Shown: positions 17,038 through 26,306, counted from the first letter of the stretch. The stretch is 46,665 nt of DNA from an uncultured Sphingomonas sp. (GCF_937871615.1 NZ_CALMPA010000032.1:1-46665), one strand, 5' to 3'. The notes: a model not told the origin generated them from the sequence alone. Numbers and translations: made by a program.

Positions 17038-17251
17038 CCGATCTGCCGCGCGGCGGCGCGATCGAGCGGCAAAATTGCAGTGGGAGGCGGGATACGGCAA
17101 AATAATTGCGCCAAGACAGGAAGAATATCCGCTTTTTTGCTTGATCGGTAAGGCGTAGGCTCCCGGCGGGCGGCGATCCGCCAGTCGGCCGGGGCGATCG
17201 GCGGCGCGAGGGGAGAATCCGCGCGTTGTGATCGCATCGGGCATGAACGGT

Positions 17252-17275
17252 CGTCTCCTGTCGTGTCAGGAGGCG
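17252..17275 (+). promoter_or_regulatory. Hairpin burying the ctaD ribosome-binding site
   Basis: CGTCTCCTG and CAGGAGGCG form a 9-pair stem (one T-G wobble) around the 6-base loop TCGTGT. The right arm contains the GGAGG Shine-Dalgarno (17269-17273), five bases before the ctaD ATG. Closed, the stem would mask the ribosome-binding site. Confidence 0.6.
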
Positions 17276-17278
17276 AGG

Positions 17279-18937
17279 ATGGTCGAAGCCGTTGCGGGCG
17301 CCAGCGAATTCCGAAGCGATCTGGAGGACACCGGGCAGCACGAACGAAAGCCGCGTTTTTTCGCGCGCTGGTTCATGTCGACCAACCACAAGGATATCGG
17401 CACGCTCTATCTGATCTTCGCGATCTGCGCCGGCGTGGTCGCCGGGGGGATTTCGGGGATGATGCGCCTCGAACTGGCCGAACCGGGCATCCAGTATCTG
17501 CCATTATGGGCCGGCACGACCGATTATGCCGCCACGCTCCATCTGTGGAACGTGCTTATCACCGCGCACGGCCTTATCATGATCTTCTTCACGATCATGC
17601 CCGCGATGGTCGGCGGGTTCGGCAACTGGTTCGTTCCGCTGATGATCGGCGCGCCGGACGTGGCGTTTCCACGCCTCAACAACATCTCCTTCTGGCTGCT
17701 CGTGCCGGCGTTCATCCTGTTCGCGGGCTCCGCGTTCGTACCGGGGGGAACAGGCAATGGCGCGGGCACCGGCTGGACGCTCTATGCCCCCCTGTCGACA
17801 TTCGGATCGCCGGGGCCGGCGGTCGATATGGTGATCCTGTCGATGCACCTGGCGGGCGCATCGTCGATCCTCGGCGCGATCAACCTAATCACCACGATCT
17901 TCAACATGCGCGCGCCGGGCATGACGCTGCACAAGATGCCGCTGTTCGTATGGTCGATCCTCGTCACCGCGTTCATGCTGCTGTTCGCGCTGCCGGTGCT
18001 CGCCGCCGCGCTCACCATGCTGCTGACCGATCGCAATTTCGGCACCACCTTCTTCGATCCGGCGGGCGGCGGCGATCCCATGCTGTTCGAACACCTGTTC
18101 TGGTTCTTCGGCCACCCGGAAGTGTACATCATGATAATTCCGGGTTTCGGCATCATCAGCCAGGTGACGGCAACCTTCAGCGGCAAGCCGGTGTTCGGTT
18201 ATCTCGGCATGGTCTATGCCATGGTGGCGATCGCGGTGATCGGGTTCGTGGTGTGGGCGCACCATATGTTCACCACCGGTCTGTCGATGGATGTGAAGAT
18301 CTATTTCAGCGCGGCATCAATGGTGATCGCGGTGCCGACCGGCATCAAGATATTCTCCTGGATCGCGACGATGTGGGGCGGATCGGTGCAATTCCGCACG
18401 CCGCTGCTCTGGGCGCTCGGCTTCATCTTCATGTTCACCATTGGCGGCGTGACGGGCGTGGTGCTCGCCAACGGCGGCGTCGACGATTACATGCAGGACA
18501 CTTATTACGTGGTGGCGCATTTCCATTATGTGCTGTCGCTTGGCGCCATATTCTCGCTGTTCGCTGGATTTTACTATTGGTTCCCGAAGATGACCGGGAA
18601 AATGTATTCCGAAACGCTCGGCGATCTGCACTTCGCGATCTTCTTCCTCGGCGTGAACATCCTGTTCTTCCCGATGCATTTCCTAGGGCTGCAAGGAATG
18701 CCGCGCCGCTATCCCGATTATCCGGATGGCTTCGCCTTCTGGAACCATATCGCCTCGATCGGCTATGCGGTGATGGCGGTGGGCATGGTGTTCTTCTTCA
18801 TCAACGTGGTGTGGTCGTTCCTGCGTGGGCGACCGGCGGGCGACAATCCATGGGGGCCGGGCGCGACGACGCTCGAATGGACACTGAGCAGCCCGCCGCC
18901 ATATCACCAGTTCGAAACATTGCCCCGGATCGAATAG
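17279..18937 (+). CDS. ctaD: Cytochrome c oxidase subunit I, stand-alone copy
   Basis: A 552-residue haem-copper oxidase catalytic subunit with twelve membrane helices. It starts with the typical [21 protein letters not shown]. Channel residues of an A1-type oxidase are present: D127 in GAPDVAFPR (D-channel entry), E281 in [13 protein letters not shown] with the cross-linked tyrosine, and K357 in [16 protein letters not shown] (K-channel). Copper and haem histidines are in WAHHMF and [10 protein letters not shown]. It should therefore be catalytically competent. The start at 17279 has a strong GGAGG, but that site is inside a stable hairpin. No subunit II, III or assembly gene is adjacent; the neighbours are a CLC gene and an M23 peptidase. 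Confidence 0.97.
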   Translation: MVEAVAGASEFRSDLEDTGQHERKPRFFARWFMSTNHKDIGTLYLIFAICAGVVAGGISGMMRLELAEPGIQYLPLWAGTTDYAATLHLWNVLITAHGLIMIFFTIMPAMVGGFGNWFVPLMIGAPDVAFPRLNNISFWLLVPAFILFAGSAFVPGGTGNGAGTGWTLYAPLSTFGSPGPAVDMVILSMHLAGASSILGAINLITTIFNMRAPGMTLHKMPLFVWSILVTAFMLLFALPVLAAALTMLLTDRNFGTTFFDPAGGGDPMLFEHLFWFFGHPEVYIMIIPGFGIISQVTATFSGKPVFGYLGMVYAMVAIAVIGFVVWAHHMFTTGLSMDVKIYFSAASMVIAVPTGIKIFSWIATMWGGSVQFRTPLLWALGFIFMFTIGGVTGVVLANGGVDDYMQDTYYVVAHFHYVLSLGAIFSLFAGFYYWFPKMTGKMYSETLGDLHFAIFFLGVNILFFPMHFLGLQGMPRRYPDYPDGFAFWNHIASIGYAVMAVGMVFFFINVVWSFLRGRPAGDNPWGPGATTLEWTLSSPPPYHQFETLPRIE

Positions 18938-18970
18938 CGGGGATGGCGGGGAGATGGGCGATCGCGCGCG

Positions 18971-20437
18971 TTACCGTGCCGGCGCGGTTGCCAGCAGCGT
19001 CGCCACCTTGGCCTTGAATTCACGAAGCGCCCTGCCCGACAGCATCGCAACGCTCGACATCGAAATCGTGCGCGGATTGACCGACACGCCGTTCTTCCAC
19101 ACCTCCCAATGGAGGTGCGGCCCGGTGGACAGCCCGGTCGAGCCGACATAGCCGATCACCTGCCCGCGCGACACGCGCTGCCCGGCGCGCACCGCGATGC
19201 GGCTCATATGGCCATAGCCGGTGGCGACGCCGCCGGCATGGTTCAGCTTCACGAAGTTACCATAGCCCCCGGCGCGGCCCGCCTGCGCCACCACGCCATC
19301 CACCGCCGCGCGGATCGGGGCACCATAAGGCGCGCCGATATCCATGCCCTTGTGCATCCGCATGAAGCCGAGCAGCGGATGGACGCGCTTGCCGTAAGTG
19401 GAAGTGACATGGCCGGCGACGGGCATACCCATCGCGCCGCGCTGCTCGCTCTGCCCCTTGGCATCCCACCACTGGCCGCTATCGCCCCAGCGGACCAGTT
19501 CGATCTTCTTCGTGCCCTGATCGAGCCCGGCGAACTGGAGCTTGCCGATCTGCACCTCGCCAGTGGCGGCGCGGGCCTGTTCGGCGATGATATCGAACCT
19601 GTCATCAGCGCGCACGTCACGACCGATCGACACGCGCGAGGACAGCGCCTTGATATAGCTTTCGACCAGCCGCGCCGGCACGCCCACCGCGCGCGCCGAG
19701 CGATAGAGGCTCGATCCCACCCGCCCGGTGATGCGCAGCGGGGTGTGATCTATCGCGATCGGGCTGCGCTCCAGCGTCAGCGCGTCGCCGGTGCGGTTGA
19801 CCGCGAGGTTGAGATCGAAGCGCGCGCGAAAAGCGAGCCGTTCGAGCGGCCTTGCCTCGCGCCGGTCCGTCCGCCGGCCGAGCGTGAGATCGAGCACGGT
19901 GCCCGACGGAATGTCGCTCAGCGAGGCGGCCTGCGCCACCAGCGCCGCCGCGCGCGCGGCATCCGCGCGCCCGACCCCGGCGCGTTGCAGCACCGCGCCG
20001 AGCCGATCGCCATCGCCAAGCGTCGCGGTCAGTTCAATCACCGGGCGTTCCGGTGTTTCCGCCAGCGGGCGGACGAAATCGCTCGCCGCCATCCGCCGCC
20101 CGGTGCCGCCGCCCAGCCCGAGCGGGGCGATCGACAATGGGCGGGCCTCCTCCCACGCCGCGCCGGTGAGCGGCGGCGCGACATAGCCCTGCACGGGGCG
20201 CACGCCCGGCGCGGTGAGGATCGCGGCGGCGCAAAGCGTGGCGCAGGTGGCAAGCCCGCGCCACCACGTCCGCGAACCGATTTCGGCGCCGAGATCGGGC
20301 ACCCAGTCAATCCGCGCCAGCGCAGCGCGCAGCCGATCGAGGCGGGACAGGGAAGCGACCGGAACGAGCGCGCGACCGAACGAGCCCGTGCCGGCGCCAC
20401 CGGCAAGCTCCAGTCCAGGTTGTTCGCGCAAAAACAT
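18971..20437 (-). CDS. M23 family metallopeptidase (LytM type)
   Basis: A 488-residue envelope protein. One membrane segment near residues 62-80 (GLATCATLCAAAILTAPGV) anchors it facing the periplasm; the middle carries an OapA/LysM-like region and the C-terminus an M23 endopeptidase domain. Zinc ligands are complete: H in YGKRVHPLLG, the HKGMD motif, and HLHWEVW. The product should cut peptidoglycan peptide cross-links or activate amidases. It is convergent with ctaD (34 bases between stops) and divergent from the RNA helicase gene. Confidence 0.93.
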   Translation of the reverse strand: MFLREQPGLELAGGAGTGSFGRALVPVASLSRLDRLRAALARIDWVPDLGAEIGSRTWWRGLATCATLCAAAILTAPGVRPVQGYVAPPLTGAAWEEARPLSIAPLGLGGGTGRRMAASDFVRPLAETPERPVIELTATLGDGDRLGAVLQRAGVGRADAARAAALVAQAASLSDIPSGTVLDLTLGRRTDRREARPLERLAFRARFDLNLAVNRTGDALTLERSPIAIDHTPLRITGRVGSSLYRSARAVGVPARLVESYIKALSSRVSIGRDVRADDRFDIIAEQARAATGEVQIGKLQFAGLDQGTKKIELVRWGDSGQWWDAKGQSEQRGAMGMPVAGHVTSTYGKRVHPLLGFMRMHKGMDIGAPYGAPIRAAVDGVVAQAGRAGGYGNFVKLNHAGGVATGYGHMSRIAVRAGQRVSRGQVIGYVGSTGLSTGPHLHWEVWKNGVSVNPRTISMSSVAMLSGRALREFKAKVATLLATAPAR

Positions 20438-20630
20438 GGCGAGGAAGAATCCCTCAAAAAATCCGTCGCCGACCCCCCGGCGTGTCCACGCGCCGGGATG
20501 TAAGCCGGATGTTCTAAAGTCAAATTAACCGCGGGAAACCGTGGGTTCCGATGCGGCGGGGCGTTCGCGCGCTGCGGCAAAGCGGCAAATGGTTGCATCA
20601 TCGCGCGCCGCCGCCGATGTAGCGTTGGTC

Positions 20631-23105
20631 ATGCGCGTTCCAGACAATGCCCGCGTTACCGCGGTGCTCGGCCCCACCAACACCGGCAAGACCCATCTCG
20701 CCGTGGAGCGGATGGCGGCGCATTCCAGCGGCATGATCGGCTTTCCACTGCGGCTGCTGGCGCGCGAGGTCTATGATCGCGTGGTGGCGATGAAGGGCGC
20801 CGATCGCGTCGCGCTGATAACGGGCGAGGAACGCATCGTGCCGAAGGATGCGCGCTGGTTCCTGTGCACCGCCGAAAGTATGCCGACCGACAAGGATACC
20901 GCCTTCGTCGCGCTCGACGAGGCGCAGCTTGGCGCCGACCCGGAGCGCGGCCATGTCTTCACCGAGCGCCTGCTCAACGCGCGCGGGCGCGAGGAGACGA
21001 TGATCCTCGGCTCCGATACGTTGCGCCCGGTGATCCGCCACCTCGTGCCCGATGCAGAGATCGTCGCGCGGCCGCGCTTTTCGACGCTCAGCTATGCCGG
21101 CGCGAAGAAGATCAGCCGCCTGCCGCGCCGCTCCGCGATCGTCGCCTTCTCGGCTGAGGAGGTCTATGCGGTGGCGGAGATGTTGCGCCGGCTGCGCGGC
21201 GGCGCGGCGGTGGTGATGGGTTCGCTCTCCCCGCGCACCCGCAATGCGCAGGTCGCGATGTTCCAGGCCGGTGAGGTCGATTATCTCGTCGCGACCGATG
21301 CGATCGGCATGGGCCTCAACATGGATGTGGCGCATGTCGCCTTCGCCGGGCTGCACAAATTCGACGGACGCCGCCGGCGGCGGCTGACCATCGCTGAAAT
21401 GGCGCAGATCGCAGGGCGCGCGGGCCGCCATCAGCGCGACGGCACGTTTGGCGCGCTGGCCGAAGATGGCCCCGACGCGTTTCTGCCCGAGGAAGTGCTT
21501 GCGATCGAGGCGCATCGCTTCGCGCCGCTCGACGCGCTCTACTGGCGCGAGGGCCGGCCCGACATGGACAGCCTGGACGCGCTGATCGGCTCGCTTTCCG
21601 CGCCGCCCGATGATCCGATGCTGCGCGCCGCGCCCGAAGCGATCGACCTCACGGTGTTGCGCCGGCTGGCGGACGACCCCGCGATCCGCGCGCGCGCCAG
21701 GGGGCAGGTCACGCGGCTGTGGGCGGCGTGCGGCATTCCCGATTTCCAGAAGCTCGGCGCCGACATTCACGCGCGCTTCGTCTCGCGCGTGTTCGGCCAT
21801 CTCGCCGAGGGATATATCCCGCATCAATGGTTCGCCGATGAGGTCGCGCGGCTCGATCGCGCCGATGGCGATGTCGAAACGCTGGCCGGGCGGCTCGCCG
21901 CGATCCGCACCTGGGCCTATATCGCGCAACGCAGCGACTGGCTGGCGGACCCGGCACTTTGGGCGGCGCGCACGCTGGCGGTGGAGGAGCGCCTGTCCGA
22001 CGCGCTCCACACCAGCCTGACCCAGCGCTTCGTCGACAAGCGCACCAGCGCGCTGATCCGCCAGATCGGCGCCGGCGCGGGCGCCCTGCCGGTGACGATC
22101 GAGGACAATGGCGACGTTCTGATCGACACCCATCCGATCGGGCGGCTCGACGGATTCCGCTTCACCGTCGCGCCCGAAGCGCGCGCGGCGGACAAGCGCC
22201 TGCTGCTCGCCACCGCCGAAAAGCGGCTGATTACCGAACGAGCGCGGCGCGCGCGCGCGGTGATCGCCGCAAGCGACGCCGATCTGTCGATCCATGGCGG
22301 CGCGATCCGGTGGCAGAGACACGTGCTGGCGCGGCTGGCCGCCGGGCGTTCGGCGGCGCGGCCCGATGTCACGCTCGATCCGGCGCTTGATTGCCTTGAC
22401 GCCGCATTGCGCAAGGAGGTGCTGGCACGGATGCGGCGCTGGGTGGGGAACGCGCTCACCCATGCCCTCCCCTCGCTCGCCCGGCTGGCCGAACTGGCGC
22501 GCGACGAACATGCCACTTCGGGGCTGCGCAGCATCGCCGGCGCGCTGGAAGCAGGCGCCGGATTCGCCGCGCGGCTGCCGCTGCGTGCCGCGGTCGACGC
22601 GCTCGGCCCCGCAGAGCGCCATCGCCTGCGCAAGATCGGCGTGACGATCGGCGCACTCGACCTGTTCGACCCGCGCCTGTTGAAACCGCGCGCGCAGCCG
22701 TGGCGCATGGCGCTGCTCGCGGTGCGCGGTGAAAGCGTGACGCTGCCCCCGGCGGGCGCGACCGCCGTGCCGCGCAACACGCACGGCGCCACACCGGCAA
22801 TGGGCTTCCGCACGCTCGCCACCCAGGCGGTGCGCCTCGATCTGGTCGAGCGGATCGCGCGATCCGCGCATGAGGCGCGCGATGGCCGCAAACCCTTCGT
22901 CCCCGATCCCGCGCTCGCCACCTCGATGGGATTGCTGCCATCGACGATCGCGCGGCTGATGGCCGAACTCGGCTTCCAGCCCGCCCCCACCAGCGACGGC
23001 GCACCGGCATGGCGCTGGAAGGGGCGCCCGCCGCCGCGCCACATCAACATACATCCCGCGCCCAGCAACGCCTTTGCCGCGCTCGCCGCGCTCAAACATG
23101 GCTGA
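20631..23105 (+). CDS. SUV3-like superfamily 2 RNA helicase
   Basis: About 824 residues. Helicase motifs run GPTNTGKTHLAVERM (motif I, at the very N-terminus), FVALDEAQLG (DEAx-type motif II), a helicase C domain with VVMGSLSPRTR and ATDAIGMGLNMDV, and the motif VI region QIAGRAGRHQRDGTFG. This matches the alphaproteobacterial relatives of the mitochondrial degradosome helicase SUV3, with a long alpha-helical C-terminus. ATG 20631 (MRVPDNARVTAVLGPTNTG) is favoured; ATG 20589 and GTG 20541 are alternatives. The end overlaps the S4 gene by 8 bases. The helicase, S4 protein, fdxA and carD order is widely conserved in the class. Confidence 0.9.
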   Translation: MRVPDNARVTAVLGPTNTGKTHLAVERMAAHSSGMIGFPLRLLAREVYDRVVAMKGADRVALITGEERIVPKDARWFLCTAESMPTDKDTAFVALDEAQLGADPERGHVFTERLLNARGREETMILGSDTLRPVIRHLVPDAEIVARPRFSTLSYAGAKKISRLPRRSAIVAFSAEEVYAVAEMLRRLRGGAAVVMGSLSPRTRNAQVAMFQAGEVDYLVATDAIGMGLNMDVAHVAFAGLHKFDGRRRRRLTIAEMAQIAGRAGRHQRDGTFGALAEDGPDAFLPEEVLAIEAHRFAPLDALYWREGRPDMDSLDALIGSLSAPPDDPMLRAAPEAIDLTVLRRLADDPAIRARARGQVTRLWAACGIPDFQKLGADIHARFVSRVFGHLAEGYIPHQWFADEVARLDRADGDVETLAGRLAAIRTWAYIAQRSDWLADPALWAARTLAVEERLSDALHTSLTQRFVDKRTSALIRQIGAGAGALPVTIEDNGDVLIDTHPIGRLDGFRFTVAPEARAADKRLLLATAEKRLITERARRARAVIAASDADLSIHGGAIRWQRHVLARLAAGRSAARPDVTLDPALDCLDAALRKEVLARMRRWVGNALTHALPSLARLAELARDEHATSGLRSIAGALEAGAGFAARLPLRAAVDALGPAERHRLRKIGVTIGALDLFDPRLLKPRAQPWRMALLAVRGESVTLPPAGATAVPRNTHGATPAMGFRTLATQAVRLDLVERIARSAHEARDGRKPFVPDPALATSMGLLPSTIARLMAELGFQPAPTSDGAPAWRWKGRPPPRHINIHPAPSNAFAALAALKHG

Positions 23106-23421
23106 CGGCGCCGCGCCGGGCGCGATGCGGCTCGATCGCTTCCTGTGGTTCGCGCGAATCACCAAAACGCGAAGCGCCGCGCAGGCGATGGCGAGCGACG
23201 GGCATCTGCGCCTCGATGGCCGCGCGGTGGATCGCGCCGCGACGCCGGTGCGCGCCGGCAACATCCTGACGCTGGCGCAACATGGCCGGGTCCGCGTGCT
23301 CAGGATCGAGGCGCTGCCCGCGCGGCGCGGCCCCTCGGCGGAAGCGCGTGGTTGTTACGAGGAATTGATAACCGCTCGCAGCAAGCCGGGAACGATTGAC
23401 GATGCGGATCGCGAGGCATAG
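23098..23421 (+). CDS. S4-domain RNA-binding protein (Hsp15-like)
   Basis: A 107-residue protein consisting mainly of an S4 RNA-binding domain: [49 protein letters not shown], the classic helix-turn-strand pattern. Hsp15-type proteins bind the 50S subunit carrying a stranded nascent chain. The ATG at 23098 lies inside the last codons of the helicase gene, so the two are translationally coupled and may act together on RNA. Confidence 0.9.
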   Translation: MADGAAPGAMRLDRFLWFARITKTRSAAQAMASDGHLRLDGRAVDRAATPVRAGNILTLAQHGRVRVLRIEALPARRGPSAEARGCYEELITARSKPGTIDDADREA

Positions 23422-23456
23422 CAGCGGATTCGTTCGTCCGAGGGAGAAAACCGGCA

Positions 23457-23798
23457 ATGACCTACGTCGTCACCGACGCCTGCATCCGCTGCAAATACAT
23501 GGATTGCGTCGAAGTCTGCCCGGTCGACTGCTTCTATGAGGGCGAGAACATGCTCGTCATCAACCCTAGTGAGTGCATTGATTGCGGCGTGTGCGAGCCG
23601 GAATGCCCGGCGGAAGCGATCCTGCCCGACACCGAAAGCGGGCTGGAGAAGTGGCTCGAACTGAACAACACCTTCTCGGCGCAATGGCCCAACGTCACGC
23701 GCAAGAACGATCAGACCCCCGCCGACGCCGATGAGCACAAGGGCGAGACGGGCAAATACGACAAATATTTCTCGTCCGAGCCCGGCGCGGGCGACTGA
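23457..23798 (+). CDS. fdxA: Seven-iron ferredoxin FdxA
   Basis: A 113-residue ferredoxin with two cysteine clusters: [14 protein letters not shown] and [12 protein letters not shown]. This arrangement gives one [3Fe-4S] and one [4Fe-4S] centre in the FdxA family. A ribosome-binding site (GGGAGAAAA) precedes the ATG. It is an electron carrier of the cytoplasm; its partner is not shown by the context. A GC-rich hairpin follows the stop at 23801-23829. Confidence 0.96.
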   Translation: MTYVVTDACIRCKYMDCVEVCPVDCFYEGENMLVINPSECIDCGVCEPECPAEAILPDTESGLEKWLELNNTFSAQWPNVTRKNDQTPADADEHKGETGKYDKYFSSEPGAGD

Positions 23799-23800
23799 GC

Positions 23801-23829
23801 CAGGCGCCGGCGATATTCCCGCCGGCCTG
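23801..23829 (+). terminator. GC-rich hairpin after fdxA
   Basis: CAGGCGCCGGCG and CGCCGGCCTG pair around ATATTCC with one bulged base, directly after the fdxA stop. There is no T-run, so it may act as a 3'-end stabilising stem or a weak terminator. Confidence 0.4.
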
Positions 23830-23904
23830 ACCGCCGATCACAGCCGCCAGGCAGCGGATAAAATCGCCGCGCGACTCAGACGTGCGCGTGCCTAGGTCAT
23901 TCAG

Positions 23905-23940
23905 GCCAGCATTGCTGTCATGGTGATGCTGGCAATTTTA
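23905..23940 (+). terminator. Possible terminator downstream of fdxA
   Basis: GCCAGCAT and ATGCTGGC form a perfect 8-bp stem with a 13-base loop, followed by the AT-rich AATTTTATTA. The weak stem and interrupted T-run make this a tentative terminator. The rest of the 289-base gap to carD holds no gene I can support and should contain the carD promoter. Confidence 0.35.
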
Positions 23941-24087
23941 TTACAGGCGTGCTATATGCGCCCATGACGGCCGGAATCGACCCCATGGCCGCCGGAGATG
24001 TACAACCCATATCCTCCCGCCTGATTCCTCGACGTGGCTTATACCGCGCCTCGGGTGACGGGAACCATCCTGACGAAAGGCCCCTAA

Positions 24088-24621
24088 ATGGCTGCCAAGG
24101 CTCTGCATTTCGATGTCGGTGATTATGTCGTTTATCCCAAGCACGGGGTAGGCAGGGTCATCGAACTGCAGAAACAAGAAATAGCCGGGATGCAGCTCGA
24201 ACTCTACGTGCTGCGCTTCGAAAAGGAACGGATGACGCTGCGCGTCCCGACCAACAAGGCCGAATCGGTTGGTATGCGCAAGCTTTCGTCGGACAAGACG
24301 ATGCGCGAAGCGATGGAAACGCTGAAGGGCAAGCCCAAGATCAAGCGCACCATGTGGTCGCGCCGCGCCCAGGAATATGAAGCGAAGATCAACTCGGGCG
24401 ATCTCGTGTCAATCGCCGAGGTGGTGCGCGACCTGTTTCGCGCCGACGACCAGCCCGAGCAGAGCTATTCCGAGCGCCAGATTTTCGAAGGCGCGACCAG
24501 CCGCCTCGCGCGCGAACTGGCCGCGATGGAACAGATCGACGAGCCGGCGGCACAGGAAAAGATCCTCGACATCCTGCGCAAGGCCGCGGCGATCTACAAC
24601 AAGGATAAGGTGCCGGCCTGA
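24088..24621 (+). CDS. carD: CarD-family RNA-polymerase-binding regulator
   Basis: A 177-residue protein. The N-terminal Tudor-like RNA-polymerase interaction domain begins HFDVGDYVVYPKHGVGRVIELQKQEIAG; the helical C-terminal domain follows from about residue 70 and includes KPKIKRTMWSRRAQEYEAKI, with the tryptophan that wedges into the transcription bubble in CarD homologues. CarD stabilises the open promoter complex, especially at rRNA promoters. An AAGG site lies upstream of the ATG. The gene ends in a strong intrinsic terminator, so it is probably a single transcription unit. Confidence 0.95.
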   Translation: MAAKALHFDVGDYVVYPKHGVGRVIELQKQEIAGMQLELYVLRFEKERMTLRVPTNKAESVGMRKLSSDKTMREAMETLKGKPKIKRTMWSRRAQEYEAKINSGDLVSIAEVVRDLFRADDQPEQSYSERQIFEGATSRLARELAAMEQIDEPAAQEKILDILRKAAAIYNKDKVPA

Positions 24622-24646
24622 TCGCCGCCACCTGCCCGGCTGATTG

Positions 24647-24681
24647 AAAGGGAGCGGCCCTTCGCGGGGCGCTCCCTTTTT
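24647..24681 (+). terminator. Rho-independent terminator of carD
   Basis: GGGAGCG (24650-24656) pairs with CGCTCCC (24670-24676), with further CCC/GGG pairing inside, flanked by AAA on the left and TTTTT on the right. The upstream A-tract makes it likely to work in both directions. Confidence 0.9.
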
Positions 24682-24740
24682 CGTTTACGCGCGTAATCAT
24701 TTGGTGTATTGGCAACGCAACACACCAGGAGAGAATGAAC

Positions 24741-25484
24741 ATGCGCCGTCTGCCGCTCGCTTTGCTCCCCATCGCGGCGATCGCCGCCACCGCCACAGCC
24801 GCACCCTGGGGAAATGATCGCGGACCGGGCATCGCGCCACGGCATGACGGCGGCGCCCTCGCCTATCCGGTCGATGGCTTCACCGCGATCGGGCTGGCGC
24901 TCCCCGCGCAGGTCGATGTGCGCGTCGGCCCCGCTTTCTCGGTGCGCGCGACCGGGCCGGCACAGGCGTTCGACGATGTGCGCGTCACGCGCAACGGCAC
25001 ATCGTTGCAGATCGAGCAACGCTACCGCAATCGCCCGCGCGACGAGCGCGCGTTGCGCGCGGTGCGCTTCATTGTGACGATGCCGCGCATCGCGGGCGCG
25101 AGTATCGGCGGCAGCGGCGGCATCACGGTCGATCGTGTTCCCGGCGGGCAGTTTGACGCGGCGATCGGCGGCTCCGGCTCGCTGACGCTCGGCAATATCG
25201 CGGTCGAGCGGCTGACCGGCTCGATCGGCGGCTCGGGCTCGATCCTCGCCGCGGGGGAGGCGCGCGATCTCAGGATCAATATCGGCGGCTCGGGCAATTT
25301 CGCGGGCGAACGGCTGCGCGCGCGCGGCGCCAGTATTTCGATCGCCGGTTCGGGCGGCGTCCGCGCTCAGGTCGATGGCGACGCGCGCATATCCATCGCC
25401 GGCAGCGGCGACGCCGATCTCGGCCCGCGCGCGCGTTGCGCGGTCAGCCGCGTCGGCAGCGGAAGGGCGCGCTGCGGCGGTTGA
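24741..25484 (+). CDS. GIN-domain (DUF2807) secreted protein 1
   Basis: A 247-residue exported protein with a signal peptide (MRRLPLALLPIAAIAATATAA). The body is a DUF2807 domain built of short beta repeats carrying GGSG or AGSG turns (IGGSGGITVD, IGGSGSLTLG, IGGSGSILAA, IGGSGNFAGE, IAGSGGVRAQ, IAGSGDADLG), a pattern typical of a right-handed beta solenoid. Two cysteines at the end form CX11C, probably a disulfide. The second ATG (24741) is preferred because AGGAG lies nine bases upstream. First of three tandem paralogues; the function of the family is unknown, with adhesion or surface binding often proposed. Confidence 0.85.
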   Translation: MRRLPLALLPIAAIAATATAAPWGNDRGPGIAPRHDGGALAYPVDGFTAIGLALPAQVDVRVGPAFSVRATGPAQAFDDVRVTRNGTSLQIEQRYRNRPRDERALRAVRFIVTMPRIAGASIGGSGGITVDRVPGGQFDAAIGGSGSLTLGNIAVERLTGSIGGSGSILAAGEARDLRINIGGSGNFAGERLRARGASISIAGSGGVRAQVDGDARISIAGSGDADLGPRARCAVSRVGSGRARCGG

Positions 25485-25499
25485 GCCTCGCATTTACCT

Positions 25500-25543
25500 T
25501 TGGACCTCATGTGTGCTATATGGATAATACACATGAGGTCCAA
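25500..25543. promoter_or_regulatory. 15-bp-arm palindrome containing a promoter-like sequence
   Basis: TTGGACCTCATGTGT (25500-25514) and ACACATGAGGTCCAA (25529-25543) are perfect inverted copies separated by 14 bases. TTGGAC (25500-25505) and GATAAT (25523-25528) are spaced by exactly 17 bases, like -35 and -10 boxes. The right arm also contains GAGG, the ribosome-binding site of the next gene. Confidence 0.65.
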
Positions 25544-25544
25544 T

Positions 25545-26270
25545 ATGCGCCATCTTACGCTCGCTTTGCTCCTTCCGCTCGCCGCCTGCGGCGGGCTTCA
25601 CGACGAGGATTCGCGGCCGTCGATCCCGCCCAACGGATCGGGTCCATCGCGCACCTTTGCCGCGAATGATTTCACCGCGGTCGCCCTCCTGGGGCCGGAC
25701 GACATGGACGTGCGCGTCGGCAGCGCCTTTTCCGTGCGCGCCGATGGCGATCCGGGCACGCTCGACCGATTGCGCGTCGTTCGCGACGGAAAAACCCTGC
25801 GCGTCAGCCGCAAGAGCGGATTCAGCCTGGGTTCGGGCGGCAAGGTCAAAATCTACGTCACGATGCCGCGCATCACCGAGGCGGCGCTGTCCGGCTCGGG
25901 CGATATCACGGTCGATCGGATCGATGGCGCGGCCTTCGAAGGCTCGCTTTCCGGATCGGGCGATCTCAAGATCGGCTCGATCGCGGTCAACACCGCCGAT
26001 TTTTCGATTTCGGGATCGGGCAACGTTTCCGCCGATCGCGGCACGGCGCACCAGATGAAGATCGCCATCGCGGGATCGGGCGATGTCTATGCTCCGCGCG
26101 TCGTCGCTGGCGGGGCGACCGTGGATGTGGCCGGCTCCAGCAAGGTGCGCGCTGAGGTCGATGGCAATGCGACCGTCTCGATGATGGGATCGGGCGCGGT
26201 CGATCTCGGCCCGAAGGCGAAATGCGAAACGCACAAGGCGGGTTCCGGCGCGGTGCGGTGCGGCGGCTGA
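25545..26270 (+). CDS. GIN-domain (DUF2807) lipoprotein 2
   Basis: A 241-residue DUF2807 protein. The signal ends in a lipobox, LPLAACGG, so it should be a lipoprotein anchored by its cysteine. The solenoid repeats are again marked by SGSG and AGSG turns (LSGSGDITVD, LSGSGDLKIG, ISGSGNVSAD, IAGSGDVYAP, MMGSGAVDLG). The C-terminal CX11C pair is conserved, ending RCGG. The ATG at 25545 is preceded by GAGG at six bases, in the right arm of the palindrome. An upstream ATG at 25533 is less likely. It follows GIN protein 1 by 60 bases and is a close paralogue. Confidence 0.85.
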   Translation: MRHLTLALLLPLAACGGLHDEDSRPSIPPNGSGPSRTFAANDFTAVALLGPDDMDVRVGSAFSVRADGDPGTLDRLRVVRDGKTLRVSRKSGFSLGSGGKVKIYVTMPRITEAALSGSGDITVDRIDGAAFEGSLSGSGDLKIGSIAVNTADFSISGSGNVSADRGTAHQMKIAIAGSGDVYAPRVVAGGATVDVAGSSKVRAEVDGNATVSMMGSGAVDLGPKAKCETHKAGSGAVRCGG

Positions 26271-26279
26271 TACGCCGGG

Positions 26280-26306
26280 CTTGCGCGGCATGATGCTTCG
26301 CGCAAG
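26280..26306 (+). promoter_or_regulatory. Inverted repeat ahead of third GIN gene
   Basis: CTTGCGCG (26280-26287) and CGCGCAAG (26299-26306) are perfect inverted arms with an 11-base loop. The right arm includes most of AAGG, the only ribosome-binding-like sequence before the ATG at 26317. Confidence 0.4.

Noticed and set aside
20598-23264. 888-codon minus-strand open frame opposite the RNA helicase
   Set aside because: The composition is that of a shadow frame. The plus strand has clear helicase motifs and conserved neighbours.
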